DNA of 64,000 nt, taken from contig VZDJ01000594.1 of NCBI GenBank assembly GCA_008694505.1, positions 12,608,026 through 12,672,025 on the forward strand. The letters are read 5' to 3'. The notes beneath the pieces were generated by a model. That model did no database searches. It worked only from the letters and a program-made list of their open reading frames with translations, and was not told the origin of the DNA. This document shows positions 63,940 through 64,000 of the stretch, piece by piece (position 1 is the first letter of the stretch; the number at the start of each line of letters is the position of its first letter). Source of the DNA: Cyanoderma ruficeps (Eukaryota; Chordata; Aves; Passeriformes; Timaliidae). The translations under genes were made by a program, and so were the position numbers.

Positions 63940-64000
63940 GTGAGAGGGCAGGGCTGTGGGGAACTAAGGAGGGGCTCAGTGGGAAATGCCGAATGCAAAG
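63940..64000 (+). other. IGFBP2: Start of IGFBP2 intron 2
   Basis: Begins GTGAGA, a good donor, at the position where mammalian exon 2 also ends. The window stops 61 bases in. Confidence 0.9.

Noticed and set aside
1..64000. CRISPR arrays, phage, operon-like or defence-system genes
   Set aside because: No spaced direct repeats, no closely packed genes and no ribosome-binding pattern. Splice signals, the CpG island and CR1 elements show a vertebrate nuclear genome.

Overview
The window is vertebrate, almost certainly avian, nuclear DNA. Two CR1 LINE 3' ends of the type common in bird genomes are clearly readable (3448-3750 on + and 35840-36112 on -). The only protein-coding gene I can support is split by a very long intron. 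It is the 5' half of the insulin-like growth factor binding protein 2 gene (IGFBP2) on the + strand. I see no prokaryotic or viral gene system, CRISPR array, tRNA or rRNA.

Layout. Bases 1 to about 10,990 are 5' flanking DNA without a recognisable gene. They hold one CR1 fragment, simple repeats and three AT-rich stretches that look like candidate conserved non-coding elements (around 6.34-6.55, 7.80-8.23 and 8.64-9.13 kb). A CpG island (about 10,990-11,900) carries GC boxes, a potential G-quadruplex, a small GC-rich tandem repeat in the probable 5' UTR, and exon 1 of IGFBP2 (CDS 11343-11742). Intron 1 runs from 11743 to 63715 (51,973 bp). It contains low-complexity tracts, CR1 or LINE remnants, possible enhancers, two spots of undetermined bases (27949-27950 and 43367) and otherwise unremarkable unique sequence. 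Exon 2 is 63716-63939 and the window ends 61 bases into intron 2.

The two exons join in frame (400 + 224 nt; phase 1, then phase 0). Together they give the first 208 residues of the precursor: signal peptide, the 12-cysteine IGF-binding N-domain, and the variable linker. The cysteine-rich C-terminal thyroglobulin type-1 domain and its RGD motif must lie beyond 64,000.

Nearly all the other open reading frames of 60-265 codons are chance frames in intronic or GC-rich DNA. No previously undescribed system is evident. The points most worth a second look are the non-canonical basic motif at the end of exon 2, the structured promoter and 5' UTR, the candidate regulatory elements, and an unexplained protein-like open frame at 47517-47708 (-).
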